A DNA stretch of 64,000 nt from Confluentibacter sediminis (lineage in GTDB: Bacteria > Bacteroidota > Bacteroidia > Flavobacteriales > Flavobacteriaceae), in assembly GCF_003258355.1 (NCBI RefSeq), contig NZ_QKPO01000006.1:124001-188000 (forward strand). Reading direction: 5' to 3'. This document shows, one piece after another, positions 1-9,471 of this stretch. The first letter of the stretch is position 1; every line of letters begins with the position of its first letter. A program made the translations under genes and the position numbers. The notes beneath the pieces are model-generated. The model did not search any database. It saw only the letters and a program-made list of their open reading frames with translations, and was not told the origin of the DNA.

Positions 1-1
1 T

Positions 2-388
2 GAATATTTTGCAAGACTTTATAATAAAGCTGATAAGGCATTATCACTAACAGAGGAGTATGTTGTATGGAGACAAACAGGAACAGGCGTAAGTTCCGTA
101 CTATCATCAAAAGCCATTGAATCGGTCTTAACGACTTATGATATCATTATTGGTATCATTCTTCAATATAATAATGATATACAGCACAAAGAAATTTGTG
201 AAAAATATGTAGGGAATTTTGTGTATGAAAATTATATATATGATTCTAATTTATATAATAAAGTACATGTGATACTTAAAAAGTATGATTTAAGTTTTAG
301 ACTTCCTAATAGAAAAGTGTTGAGTTTACTAAGAAAACTGTTGGGATGGAAACAAAGTGTTAAATTAATTCATAAATATAATTTGTAA
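2..388 (+). CDS. C-terminal end of a truncated gene, probably a family 2 glycosyltransferase
   Basis: An open frame enters from the left edge and gives 128 residues before a TAA stop that shares one base with the next ATG (TAATG). The stretch WRQTGTGVSS near the start resembles the segment after the catalytic core of GT2 enzymes, where a Y/W-R-x-H/T-x-x-S pattern is common. The rest is a lysine-rich helical tail. The catalytic part lies outside the window, so the family call rests on this pattern and on the glycosyltransferase neighbours. The one-base overlap with the next gene indicates translational coupling within a polysaccharide operon. Confidence 0.5.
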   Translation, partial: EYFARLYNKADKALSLTEEYVVWRQTGTGVSSVLSSKAIESVLTTYDIIIGIILQYNNDIQHKEICEKYVGNFVYENYIYDSNLYNKVHVILKKYDLSFRLPNRKVLSLLRKLLGWKQSVKLIHKYNL

Positions 389-1191
389 TGATTCCAAAAA
401 GAATTCACCTTTGTTGGTTTAGTAATGATGAGATTCCACCATTTTTAAAAAGGTGTATAGATACATGGAAGGAGATAATGCCCTCTTATGAAATTAGGAT
501 TTGGGATGCTTCAAGTTTCGACTTTAATTCTGTTCCTTTTGTAAGAGACGCCTATGCAGCCCGCAAATGGGCATTTGTAACAGATTATATCAGGTTGTAT
601 GCACTTTATAAAGAAGGAGGTATTTATTTAGATTCTGATGTTAGAGTATTTAAACCATTTGATGAATGGTTAAATCGAGGTTTTTTTAGTGGAATAGAAA
701 TTGTTCCAGGAATGTACGAGGATAACAAAAAGTATTTAGACGAAAACGCAAAACCCATTAATCCTGAAGATCGATTTCATGGCATTGGTATTAATGCTGC
801 TATTATGGCTGCAGAACCTAATCATCCTTACATGAAAGATTGCTTAGAAGCTTATAATAACATGTCATTTTATAAAGAAGATGGCTCCATCGATTTAAAT
901 AATATTGTAATTGGCTCTTATATATCTAAAGTAGCAGAAAAGTATGGTTTTGTTTACAAAGATGAGCAACAAATATTAAAGGAAAATATGTTGATTTTGC
1001 CTTCAAATGTTTTAGTAGGTAATACCTTGTATTTAGATAAAAACTCTTATGCTATTCATTTATGTAATGGAAGTTGGCATGACAACAGAACATCATTTGA
1101 GTCTTTTCTTCATAAATTGAAAAATAATTATCCTTCTCTTGATAAAATGATTGGATTTTTGAAAAAAGTAAATAATAGGCTAAAAAAATGA
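388..1191 (+). CDS. GT32-family glycosyltransferase (DXD sugar-binding domain)
   Basis: This 267-aa protein has the GT32 / OCH1-like signature. It opens with IPKRIHLCWF and has a central helix WAFVTDYIRLYALYKEGG that leads into the metal- and nucleotide-binding DSD at about residues 82-84 (YLDSDV). Such enzymes add a sugar from a nucleotide-sugar donor to a growing polysaccharide repeat unit on the cytoplasmic face of the membrane. No signal peptide or membrane segment is visible. Its ATG overlaps the stop of the preceding gene by one base, and the next GT starts 20 bases downstream. Donor and acceptor cannot be read from sequence. Confidence 0.88.
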   Translation: MIPKRIHLCWFSNDEIPPFLKRCIDTWKEIMPSYEIRIWDASSFDFNSVPFVRDAYAARKWAFVTDYIRLYALYKEGGIYLDSDVRVFKPFDEWLNRGFFSGIEIVPGMYEDNKKYLDENAKPINPEDRFHGIGINAAIMAAEPNHPYMKDCLEAYNNMSFYKEDGSIDLNNIVIGSYISKVAEKYGFVYKDEQQILKENMLILPSNVLVGNTLYLDKNSYAIHLCNGSWHDNRTSFESFLHKLKNNYPSLDKMIGFLKKVNNRLKK

Positions 1192-1210
1192 TTTCTAATC
1201 ATTGTAAATT

Positions 1211-2137
1211 ATGCAATTAGAAAAAGAGAGATATATAAAAGTTACTGTGGGCATAATGAGCTATAATAATGCCGATTTTATTATAGAAGCTATAGAAAGT
1301 GTCCTTAAACAAACCTATAATAATTGGGAGTTATTTATTGTTGATGATGGTTCAAAAGACAATACGCAGGACATCATATCCCAGTATTTAAATGACTCAA
1401 GAATAAAATATATTGGGCACGAAGTTAATAAAGGTCAGGCTGCTACTTGGGAACATGTACTAAGCCTTGGTGAAGGAGATATTATAGGAACTCTTCATGC
1501 AGATGATTATTGGGATGAAAATATGCTTAATGAGGTTGTAAGTAGTTTTGCTGAAGATTCTGGATTGGATTTATTTTATACCAATTGGACGTTTATTGGT
1601 TCTAACAATACGGGGCCTGTTGTCAATAAGTTTGGCTCAGGACTCGACTTTCTTAAGTATGAAATAAAACAGTATACCATATTGCCTTCCGCTTCTTTTT
1701 TAAGTAGAAGTGTTATAAAAAAGTCGCCTTCGCCCATTTGCAATTATCGTGCTGCGGTAGATACCTATTATTTTTATCGTGTATTGCTTAAGGCTAATAA
1801 AGTAAAGTCCTCTCATCTTGCATTAACCAATTACAGATTACATGATAATAATGAAACTACAGTTTCAAGAGCTACAGGGTATGTGTTTGAAGAATGTATA
1901 GACAATTTGAAAAATATTAAGAAGGAAGAAAAAATTTCTAATTTATCAAATTTGATTGATAAGCGAATTGCAGATGCGTTTCTAATTCTTGGAATACAAC
2001 GTATTAAATTTGGCGACTCAACAAATACTTGGCATTATATTGGAAGCGCTTTTAAAAGCAGTAGTTTAAGTTGTATAAGAAATAGTAATTTTTATAGACT
2101 TTTGTTTTATCATGCGAAAACATTAGTGTCAAATTAA
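1211..2137 (+). CDS. GT2-family glycosyltransferase
   Basis: This 308-aa protein has a canonical GT-A N-terminal domain. It begins VTVGIMSYNN, carries DDG at about residues 45-47 (nucleotide binding) and HADDYW at about 96-101, which is the DXD-type metal site. No transmembrane helices are evident, so it is a soluble or membrane-associated transferase that probably adds one residue of the repeat unit. It follows the GT32 gene closely in the same direction. A 250-bp gap before the next gene has no convincing coding sequence except a 16-codon frame that ends on the next start codon. Confidence 0.88.
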   Translation: MQLEKERYIKVTVGIMSYNNADFIIEAIESVLKQTYNNWELFIVDDGSKDNTQDIISQYLNDSRIKYIGHEVNKGQAATWEHVLSLGEGDIIGTLHADDYWDENMLNEVVSSFAEDSGLDLFYTNWTFIGSNNTGPVVNKFGSGLDFLKYEIKQYTILPSASFLSRSVIKKSPSPICNYRAAVDTYYFYRVLLKANKVKSSHLALTNYRLHDNNETTVSRATGYVFEECIDNLKNIKKEEKISNLSNLIDKRIADAFLILGIQRIKFGDSTNTWHYIGSAFKSSSLSCIRNSNFYRLLFYHAKTLVSN

Positions 2138-2388
2138 TAATAAAACGGTTTATAATGGAATTTTTTATTTGGTTTTAGTAGTCTGTCTTACTTGTATGCT
2201 TCTTCGTATATGAAAAGTATTCGATTTACAAATTTGTAGAGCAAGATATGGTGTTTCTTTGTTGTTTAAGAACTAAATGATTAAAATCTTAACTAAAATG
2301 TTTCAATGTTTTTAGAATTGATAAAAATGAATATAACTCAATCAATGATTAAATCATTAGTAGATATTAAAATTTTAAAGTTATATAA

Positions 2389-2922
2389 ATGAAACATTTT
2401 TTTTCAGAGTTAAGACTATATTTTTGTAATCATTTCATTGCTATAGTGCCTAGTCATTTTATACGTAATTGGTATTATATAAAAATTATGAAGTTTAATA
2501 TTGGCAAGAATAGTAGCTTTTTAATGACATGTGTATTTGATTGTGCAAAACATTTAAGTATTGGAGAAAATTCTGTTGTTAATGCCCGTTGCCGAATTGA
2601 TAACAGAGGAGGTATAACTATAGGAAATAATGTATCTATCTCTTCAGATGTTACTATTTTAACAGCCGATCACGATATGGATAGTCCAGATTTTGCGGGG
2701 AGAGTTCGCTCGGTTATAGTAGAAGATTATGTTTGGGTTGGTACGGCCGCCATGATTATGCCTGGGGTTTCTATTGGGAAAGGTGCTGTAGTAGCAGCAG
2801 GAGCCATTGTTACAAAGAATGTCGAACCTTATCATGTGGTTGCTGGGATACCAGCTAAATTTATTAAAGAACGAAAAAGAGAGTTAAATTATACGTCATC
2901 TTATAAACGATTGTTTCAGTAA
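2389..2922 (+). CDS. Left-handed beta-helix (hexapeptide) O-acetyltransferase, WbbJ-like
   Basis: This 177-aa protein has hexapeptide repeats from about residue 50 to 160, such as [32 protein letters not shown] and [10 protein letters not shown]. The conserved TADHDMDS segment contains the expected catalytic histidine. It ends in the family hallmark [11 protein letters not shown]. Such enzymes acetylate sugars in the repeat unit, using acetyl-CoA. The N-terminal 40 residues are hydrophobic and aromatic, as often seen in colanic-acid-type acetyltransferases. The acceptor sugar is unknown. Confidence 0.85.
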   Translation: MKHFFSELRLYFCNHFIAIVPSHFIRNWYYIKIMKFNIGKNSSFLMTCVFDCAKHLSIGENSVVNARCRIDNRGGITIGNNVSISSDVTILTADHDMDSPDFAGRVRSVIVEDYVWVGTAAMIMPGVSIGKGAVVAAGAIVTKNVEPYHVVAGIPAKFIKERKRELNYTSSYKRLFQ

Positions 2923-3043
2923 AAAATACATAACCATTTGAAAGTATAAACAACATATATAGGGTTGTTAGTTAAGCTTAAAAAGTAATTTAATTCGTAT
3001 ATATAAATAATTGAAAATTATACAATAAATAAAAAGCAATTTT

Positions 3044-4372
3044 ATGAGAATAACAGTAATTGGTACCGGATATGTAGGTCTTGTTAGTGGTACGTGTTTT
3101 GCCGAAATGGGTAATAAAGTCACTTGTATAGATGTTGATAATAAAAAAATAGCAAAGCTTGAACAAGGTGTGATTCCTATTTTTGAGCCTGGATTAGAAG
3201 CCATGGTTAAAAGAAATTATGAGAATAAAACCCTAAAGTTTAGTACAAAATTATCTGAAAATCTGAATAATTGTGACATAGCTTTCATCGCAGTAGGAAC
3301 TCCCATGGGAGATGATGGCTCTGCCGATTTAAAATACGTTTTACAAGTAGCTAGAGAAATAGGACAGTATATGTCAACACCTTTAATTGTGGTTGATAAA
3401 TCGACTGTCCCAGTTGGTACTGCAGATAAGGTAAGAGCAGCAATTACTGAAGAACTACAAAAAAGAAATGTAGATATTAAGTTTGAGGTAGTTTCCAATC
3501 CCGAATTTTTAAAAGAAGGGGATGCTATTAATGATTTTATGAAACCAGACCGTGTTGTTATTGGTGCAGACGATGAAGCAACCACAGAGAAAATGAGAGC
3601 TTTATACTCACCTTTTTTTAGAAGCGGCTCAGCGCGTTTAATTACTATGGATGTACGTTCGGCAGAAATGACCAAATATGTGGCAAATGCTATGTTGGCT
3701 ACTAAAATTTCATTTATGAATGAGGTGGCAAATATTTGTGAGTTAGTTGGTGCCGATGTTAATGATGTGCGTATTGGTATTGGTTCAGATAGTCGCATTG
3801 GTTATAGTTTTATTTATCCAGGAAGTGGTTATGGAGGGTCTTGCTTTCCTAAAGATGTAAAAGCATTGCATAGAACGGCTGCAGAAAATGGTTATGAAGC
3901 GCAATTAATAGCAGCCGTAGAAGCTGTCAATGATACTCAAAAACTTGTAATTGCAAAAAAAGTCATCAAGCGTTTTGGAGAAAATCTAACAGGAAAAACA
4001 TTTGCAATTTGGGGACTTTCATTTAAACCAGATACAGATGATATGCGCGAAGCACCATCCATTTATATTATAAAAGAGTTGGTAAAACGTGGCGCAAAAA
4101 TTAAAGCCTACGATCCAAAAGCCATGCATGAAGCTCAAGAATTTTACTTAAAGGGCTTAGAGGGTATTACTTACTGTAATTCAAAATATGAAGCATTGAT
4201 TGATGCAGATGCTATGGTTTTATTAACAGACTGGAAAGAATTTAGAATTCCAGATTTTGAAGAGCTTAAAGCACAACTAAAACAACCTATAGTGTTTGAT
4301 GGTCGAAATCAATATAATAATAAAATGATGGAAGAACAAGGTTTTGAGTATTTTCAAATTGGAAAAAAATAG
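3044..4372 (+). CDS. ugd: UDP-glucose 6-dehydrogenase
   Basis: This NAD-dependent enzyme oxidises UDP-glucose twice to UDP-glucuronate. The 442-aa length is normal for bacterial Ugd/TuaD. The N-terminus has the Rossmann motif GTGYVGLVSG. The catalytic cysteine is Cys267 in GYGGSCFPKD, and the substrate-binding VSNPEFLKEG and the C-terminal FKPDTDDMREAPS segment are present. Its location in the glycosyltransferase operon indicates that the polymer contains glucuronic acid or a sugar derived from it. A 120-bp AT-rich gap precedes it, so a separate promoter is possible. Confidence 0.97.
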   Translation: MRITVIGTGYVGLVSGTCFAEMGNKVTCIDVDNKKIAKLEQGVIPIFEPGLEAMVKRNYENKTLKFSTKLSENLNNCDIAFIAVGTPMGDDGSADLKYVLQVAREIGQYMSTPLIVVDKSTVPVGTADKVRAAITEELQKRNVDIKFEVVSNPEFLKEGDAINDFMKPDRVVIGADDEATTEKMRALYSPFFRSGSARLITMDVRSAEMTKYVANAMLATKISFMNEVANICELVGADVNDVRIGIGSDSRIGYSFIYPGSGYGGSCFPKDVKALHRTAAENGYEAQLIAAVEAVNDTQKLVIAKKVIKRFGENLTGKTFAIWGLSFKPDTDDMREAPSIYIIKELVKRGAKIKAYDPKAMHEAQEFYLKGLEGITYCNSKYEALIDADAMVLLTDWKEFRIPDFEELKAQLKQPIVFDGRNQYNNKMMEEQGFEYFQIGKK

Positions 4373-4427
4373 ATTTTTAATTCTTTAAAATAATTCGTGT
4401 AAAATTCTGTTCTTGATTATTTAACAT

Positions 4428-5549
4428 ATGAAGATACTATTTGTTTGTGGCGGTTTAGAGTCTGGAAAAGATGGCGTAGGGGATTATACAAGGCGTTTTT
4501 GTGCGGAGTTAATGCGTAAAGATATTGAGGTTGGTATGCTAGCATTATATGATTCTTATACAGACTTTGTTGATGAGACAAGTCAAGAGATGTATGGTTT
4601 GTCTATTCCTACTTTACGCTTACCCTTACATTTAACAAAGCAAGAGCGCTGTAATATTGCTAAAAACTGGATTGATTCTAATAATCCTGAGTGGCTAAGT
4701 CTTCAATTTGTTCCTTATTCATTTAATATCAGGGGGTTGCCATTCGGTTTGGGTAGTCAATTAAAAAAAATTAGTGGTACAAGAAAGTGGCATGTGATGT
4801 TCCATGAACTTTGGTTGGGATTACGTCAAAATGATTCTATAAAATTTTTGTTAATTGGATATGTTCAAAGATTTTTAGTAAAATCATTGATAAAAAAAAT
4901 ATGTATTGAAGTTGTACACACACACACACAATTTTATTTACATGAATTAAAAAAGCTTAATCTGAATCCTCAATACCTTCCTATATTTGGAAATATTCCA
5001 TTAATTAAAAAAGAAGGCAGGAGTTTATATTTACAGAATAATAAAATTTCATTAATAAATTTTGGTTCAATTCACCCAAAAGCACCCGTAAAACAATTTG
5101 CAGAAGAAGTTTTAAATTATTTTGATAAAAAAAAAGAAACGCATCCTTGTATAGTATTCATTGGAAGATCTGGTAATGAAAGAGAAAATTGGATCAAAGA
5201 ATTCGAATCACTAGGAATTGAAGTCGTTGTAATGGGAGAATTAGAAGCTGATGAAATTTCAGCTGTTTTACAAGAAGCCTCTTTTGGTATCACAACTAAT
5301 CCTTCCTTTGTTATTGAGAAAAGTGGAACAGTTGCAGCAATGAGAGAGCATGGTCTTCCTATTTTAATAGTCTCAGAGGATTCAAAACCCAAAAGTGATT
5401 TTAACTTAGTTTTAGCGAATGACTTATTACAATATAAATCAGGAAATTTTTCAGAATTAATGAATATAAAATTACCTAATACTACTGAAGTTAAAGGTAT
5501 TAATGAGATTGCTGATAAATTATTGAAATCTCTTTCGTTTAAGGGCTAG
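4428..5549 (+). CDS. Glycosyltransferase, divergent GT4/GT-B type
   Basis: This 373-aa protein opens with MKILFVCGGLESGKDGVGDY, the usual N-lobe glycine-rich start of GT-B enzymes. The C-lobe has the expected GSIHPKAP... and IVFIGRSG strands, but the usual E-x7-E motif is weak (around VIEKSGTVAAMRE). It is probably a diverged family 4 transferase. A short (AC)7 dinucleotide run at 4916-4930 lies inside the coding region and encodes VHTHT. It sits 55 bases after ugd in the same direction. Confidence 0.72.
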   Translation: MKILFVCGGLESGKDGVGDYTRRFCAELMRKDIEVGMLALYDSYTDFVDETSQEMYGLSIPTLRLPLHLTKQERCNIAKNWIDSNNPEWLSLQFVPYSFNIRGLPFGLGSQLKKISGTRKWHVMFHELWLGLRQNDSIKFLLIGYVQRFLVKSLIKKICIEVVHTHTQFYLHELKKLNLNPQYLPIFGNIPLIKKEGRSLYLQNNKISLINFGSIHPKAPVKQFAEEVLNYFDKKKETHPCIVFIGRSGNERENWIKEFESLGIEVVVMGELEADEISAVLQEASFGITTNPSFVIEKSGTVAAMREHGLPILIVSEDSKPKSDFNLVLANDLLQYKSGNFSELMNIKLPNTTEVKGINEIADKLLKSLSFKG

Positions 5550-5692
5550 ATTTTTTAGATTAATTGTTTTATATAATTAATGCTTTCATTTAAGTTTAGT
5601 TAAGTAGGATTAAATTTGGTAAATAATTTTGGTAAAAATTTTATATCTAATTCAGATTTTTGGGTTGGAATAATTTATAATAAATTTATAAA

Positions 5693-6928
5693 ATGATAAA
5701 AATTTTGGTAGCTCACCCTACTAGTAATCAAAATAGCAGAGCAGCCGTTAATGGTTTGTTAAAGGCAGAAATGCTAAATGAATTCTATACAACCATTGCC
5801 GCTTTTCCTGGAGATACTCTTGATAAACTAAGCACTATAGGGCCTTTTAAAGAGATTTCCAGAAGACAATTTGAATCTGAATTAAAACCGTTTACAAAAA
5901 CCTCTCCTTATATGGAAATAGGAAGATTGGTAAGTTCTAGGCTAGGCATTAAAAGTTTAATAAAACACGAAACGGGAGTTCTTTCTGTAGACGCTATATA
6001 CCAAAGTCTTGATATAAAAATCGCTAATAAGTTAAAAAAAGCATCTAAACAAGGTTTAAATGCTATATATGCCTATGAAGATGGAGCCCTTAATTCTTTT
6101 AAAAAAGCGAAAGAATATGGTATAGAATGTCTTTACGATTTGCCTATTGGGTATTGGCGTTATGCACAAAAATTGCTTTCAGGGGAACAAGAACGTTGGC
6201 CAGATTGGTCATCAACGTTAACAGGTTTTATGGACTCTGAAGCAAAACTTGAAAGAAAAGATCAAGAATTAGCATTGGCCGACCGTATTTTTGTTGCCAG
6301 TTCATTCACGGCAAAAAGTTTAGGTGAATATCCTGGTAAGTTAGCACCTGTAAAAGTAATACCCTATGGCTTTCCTGAACCTATAAAAACAAGGGAATAT
6401 AATATGGGGAATAGACCTCTAAAATTATTATTTGTAGGTGGATTATCCCAACGAAAAGGTATTGCGAATATGTTTGCTGCAGTAGAAAATCTATTACCAC
6501 ATGTGGAGCTTACCGTGGTAGGAAGAAAAAGTACAGACGATTGTGTGCCTTTAAATAAGGCGTTACTAAAGCATAAATGGATACCCAGCTTACCCCACGA
6601 CCAGATTTTAAAACTTATGCAAGATCATGATGTGTTGTTGTTTCCTTCACTTTTTGAAGGTTTCGGATTGGTTATTACAGAAGCGATGTCACAAGGGACG
6701 CCAGTTATAACAACAGATAGGACAGCGGGACCAGACCTGATTGAACATGGACATAATGGTTGGTTGGTACAAGCAGGCTCAATAGATGCCTTGCAGGATT
6801 GTATTCAATTGCTAATAAATAAACCTGAAAAAATAGCGGAGGCAGGAAAAGCAGCTATAGAAACAGCAAGGAAAAGACCATGGTCTGTTTATGGACAAGA
6901 ATTGGCAGAAGCGATTTTAAGAAAATAA
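5693..6928 (+). CDS. GT4-family glycosyltransferase
   Basis: This 411-aa GT-B protein has a clear C-terminal nucleotide-sugar-binding lobe. LLFVGGLSQRKGI begins the lobe, and FPSLFEGFGLVITEAMSQG carries the E-x7-E pair of retaining family 4 enzymes. The N-lobe is longer than usual and includes a distinctive middle segment with PDWSSTLTGFMDSEAKLERKD, in which the DxxKxxRKxxE-like spacing resembles related EPS transferases. It is cytoplasmic, with no signal or membrane helix. The 143 bases before it contain no gene. The sugar transferred cannot be predicted. Confidence 0.87.
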   Translation: MIKILVAHPTSNQNSRAAVNGLLKAEMLNEFYTTIAAFPGDTLDKLSTIGPFKEISRRQFESELKPFTKTSPYMEIGRLVSSRLGIKSLIKHETGVLSVDAIYQSLDIKIANKLKKASKQGLNAIYAYEDGALNSFKKAKEYGIECLYDLPIGYWRYAQKLLSGEQERWPDWSSTLTGFMDSEAKLERKDQELALADRIFVASSFTAKSLGEYPGKLAPVKVIPYGFPEPIKTREYNMGNRPLKLLFVGGLSQRKGIANMFAAVENLLPHVELTVVGRKSTDDCVPLNKALLKHKWIPSLPHDQILKLMQDHDVLLFPSLFEGFGLVITEAMSQGTPVITTDRTAGPDLIEHGHNGWLVQAGSIDALQDCIQLLINKPEKIAEAGKAAIETARKRPWSVYGQELAEAILRK

Positions 6929-6957
6929 ATCATATTTGACGTAAATAGTCATTAAAA

Positions 6958-8295
6958 ATGAATAAAGAATTAGTAATAAATACGAGTAATTTAATAAAAG
7001 AAGCAGCGGTACTCAATCTTTTAAAAAAAGGAGTTTGGCTTTATTTTTTCTTATTGATTTTTGAAGGGGCATTACGTAAATGGTTTTTACCTTTTTTGTC
7101 CACGCCATTATTAATTGTTAGAGACCCACTAGCTATATGGTTAATATATTATAGTTGGAAACATAATGTGTTAAAACCAAACATGTATGTTTTGGCCATG
7201 ACTTTCATAGTTTTATTATCATTCTTTGCAACACTTTCATTTGGACATGGCAATTTAAAAGTGGCTATTTTTGGAGTGCGTGTATTAATTATTCATTTTC
7301 CAGCTATGTTTATTATTGGGAAAGTGTTTGATAAAGACGATGTTATTAAAATGGGTAAGGTATTATTATTAATATGCATTCCCATGGTAATCCTTATAGG
7401 ACTACAGTTTTATAGTCCACAATCGGCATGGGTGAACAGAGGAGTTGGAGGTGACATAGAAGGTGCGGGATTTAGTGGTTCTATGGGCTATTTTAGACCC
7501 CCAGGAACCTTTTCGTTTACAACTGGTAATGTGATGTTTTTTAGTTTTGTAGCTTGTTTTGTTTTTTATTTTTGGTTAGCCAAGATAAAAATAAACAGAA
7601 TTGTATTAATAGCGGCAACCTTTGGGTTGTTAGCGGCTATACCACTCTCAATAAGTAGAACATTGATGTTTTCTATAGGGGTTACTCTTATTTTTACGCT
7701 TTTTTCGGTCGCCAGTAATCCTAAATTTTTCCTGAGAATGTTTGTTTTTGTAATATTAGGAGGAATGACTTTGGTACTATTGAGCAATTTGTCTTTTTTT
7801 CAAACAGCAACTGAAGCTTTTACAAGTCGTTTTGAAGTGGCTAGTAGAGAGGAAGGTGGGGTGTCTAACTCCTTAATAGATCGTTTTTTTGGAGGTATGA
7901 TTGCTGCTTTAGGAGCCAATGATTTACCATTTTTTGGATATGGCTTGGGTATGGGAACAAATGCTGGAGCAGCCATGTTATTAACAAAAGGTAAAGAAAT
8001 GACTTTTTTAATTTCAGAACAGGAATGGCTTAGGGTTGTTGGTGAAATGGGCTTTGTTTTGGGTATTTTGGTTCTATTGATTAAAGTGATCTTTTGCGCT
8101 GATATTTCCATGAAAAGTTATAAAAGTTTAAAATCAGGTAATTTATTACCATGGTTGCTTTTAAGTTTTGGACTTTTGGTTTTAATTCAAGGGCAATGGG
8201 CCCAACCAACAGTACTTGGTTTTGCAACATTATCGGGAGGTTTAATTCTGGCTTCAGCTAAAAAGACAACATTAAAAATAGAGGAAACGGAATAG
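6958..8295 (+). CDS. O-antigen polymerase / ligase-like membrane protein (Wzy candidate)
   Basis: This 445-aa protein is almost entirely hydrophobic, with about ten predicted membrane segments. The N-terminal FEGALRKWFLP and the periplasmic-loop pattern GGDIEGAGFSGSMGYFRPPG match a family of O-antigen-ligase-like proteins found in Bacteroidota EPS loci. As the only such protein in the operon it is the best candidate for the polymerase that joins flipped repeat units at the periplasmic face. It lies between two GT4 genes with only 29 and 15 bases of spacing. Polymerase and ligase functions cannot be told apart from sequence. Confidence 0.78.
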   Translation: MNKELVINTSNLIKEAAVLNLLKKGVWLYFFLLIFEGALRKWFLPFLSTPLLIVRDPLAIWLIYYSWKHNVLKPNMYVLAMTFIVLLSFFATLSFGHGNLKVAIFGVRVLIIHFPAMFIIGKVFDKDDVIKMGKVLLLICIPMVILIGLQFYSPQSAWVNRGVGGDIEGAGFSGSMGYFRPPGTFSFTTGNVMFFSFVACFVFYFWLAKIKINRIVLIAATFGLLAAIPLSISRTLMFSIGVTLIFTLFSVASNPKFFLRMFVFVILGGMTLVLLSNLSFFQTATEAFTSRFEVASREEGGVSNSLIDRFFGGMIAALGANDLPFFGYGLGMGTNAGAAMLLTKGKEMTFLISEQEWLRVVGEMGFVLGILVLLIKVIFCADISMKSYKSLKSGNLLPWLLLSFGLLVLIQGQWAQPTVLGFATLSGGLILASAKKTTLKIEETE

Positions 8296-8310
8296 ATATA
8301 ATTAAAAAAG

Positions 8311-9462
8311 ATGCACATTATATTAATTGGAAATTATGAGTTAGATAAGCAAGAGAGCATGGAACGTTTCACGTTGATGTTATCAGATGGTTTTAAAAGT
8401 TCTGTAATTAATACAACCATTTGGAGACCCATTGTTTTTTTTGGTATAAAATCACTTAATCCACATAAAGGGATTGGGAAATATTTAGGTTACCTTGATA
8501 AATGGTTGCTTTTCCCTCTAATAATACAATTGAGAGTATTCAAAAATTCAAAAAAGAATGCTAGTTTTTTTTATCATGTTTGCGACCATTCAAATGCACC
8601 ATATTTAAAGTATTTGCCAAAATATCAATCAGGGATTACGTGTCATGATGTTTTAGCCATTAGAGGTGCTTTCGGCTATTCTGATGCTTATTGTCCTGCC
8701 ACGAGAATGGGTAAAATACTTCAAACGTGGATTCTTAATAATTTATCTAAAGCCAATAAAGTGGCCTGTGTATCAGAACACACATTGTTTCAATTAAAGG
8801 AGTTATCTGATTCTGAAATCACAAAAAATAGAGATTGGAGGGTTATTCACAATGCCTTTAACGCGCCCTTTTCTCCAATGTTTAAACAGGACTATCAAAC
8901 CATATTAAATAATAATGGTATGGATGTTAGTAAAGAATTTATATTACACGTAGGATCTTCATTACCGCGCAAGAATAGAAAACTTTTACTAGATATGGTT
9001 CATGTTTTAGGAGTGAAATGGGATGGATACATTTGTTATGCCGGAGAAGCATTAGAAGAAGACCTATTAAATTATGCTAAACAATTAGGTTTAGAACACA
9101 GAATAATTTCAATTGTACGGCCAGAACACCAGGTTATTGTGGCATTATTTAGTGCATGTAAGGCGTTTATTTTTCCATCGCTTTCAGAAGGTTTTGGTTG
9201 GCCGGTAATTGAAGCGCAAGCTTGTGGAGCTCCAGTTATTGCTAGTAATTTAAACCCCATGCCAGAGGTAAGTGGAGGAGCCGCAATACATGTTGATCCA
9301 ACAACCCCTGAATTATTTGCTGAAGCATTTATAAAGCTAGAAGACGCTATATTTAGAAGAAATCTTATTGAAAATGGGTTTGAAAATATTCAAAAATTTT
9401 CTAATGATAAAATGATTCAAGGCTACCTTGGTTTATTTGCTGTAGATGAATTAAAAAAATAA
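8311..9462 (+). CDS. GT4-family glycosyltransferase (mannosyltransferase-like)
   Basis: This 383-aa GT-B transferase has a C-lobe with ILHVGSSLPRKNRK, then the HRIISIVRPEHQ strand and FPSLSEGFGWPVIEAQACG, giving the E-x7-E active-site pair. The GSSLPRKN plus SEGFGWPVIEA combination is typical of GT4 mannosyl- or rhamnosyltransferases in EPS operons. The N-terminal MHIILIGNYELDKQESM is common in this family. It begins 15 bases after the polymerase gene and is followed after 9 bases by an acetyltransferase, so it is part of one transcription unit. Confidence 0.87.
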   Translation: MHIILIGNYELDKQESMERFTLMLSDGFKSSVINTTIWRPIVFFGIKSLNPHKGIGKYLGYLDKWLLFPLIIQLRVFKNSKKNASFFYHVCDHSNAPYLKYLPKYQSGITCHDVLAIRGAFGYSDAYCPATRMGKILQTWILNNLSKANKVACVSEHTLFQLKELSDSEITKNRDWRVIHNAFNAPFSPMFKQDYQTILNNNGMDVSKEFILHVGSSLPRKNRKLLLDMVHVLGVKWDGYICYAGEALEEDLLNYAKQLGLEHRIISIVRPEHQVIVALFSACKAFIFPSLSEGFGWPVIEAQACGAPVIASNLNPMPEVSGGAAIHVDPTTPELFAEAFIKLEDAIFRRNLIENGFENIQKFSNDKMIQGYLGLFAVDELKK

Positions 9463-9471
9463 TTAGAAGCA

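Noticed and set aside
2340-2391. 16-codon frame ending on the start codon of the first acetyltransferase
   Set aside because: It is too short and has no recognisable feature; the ATGA overlap alone is not enough to call a leader peptide.
3217-3798. Long open frame (193 codons) antisense to ugd
   Set aside because: It lies entirely opposite a clear UDP-glucose dehydrogenase and its translation has no recognisable motif, so it is a shadow of the real gene.
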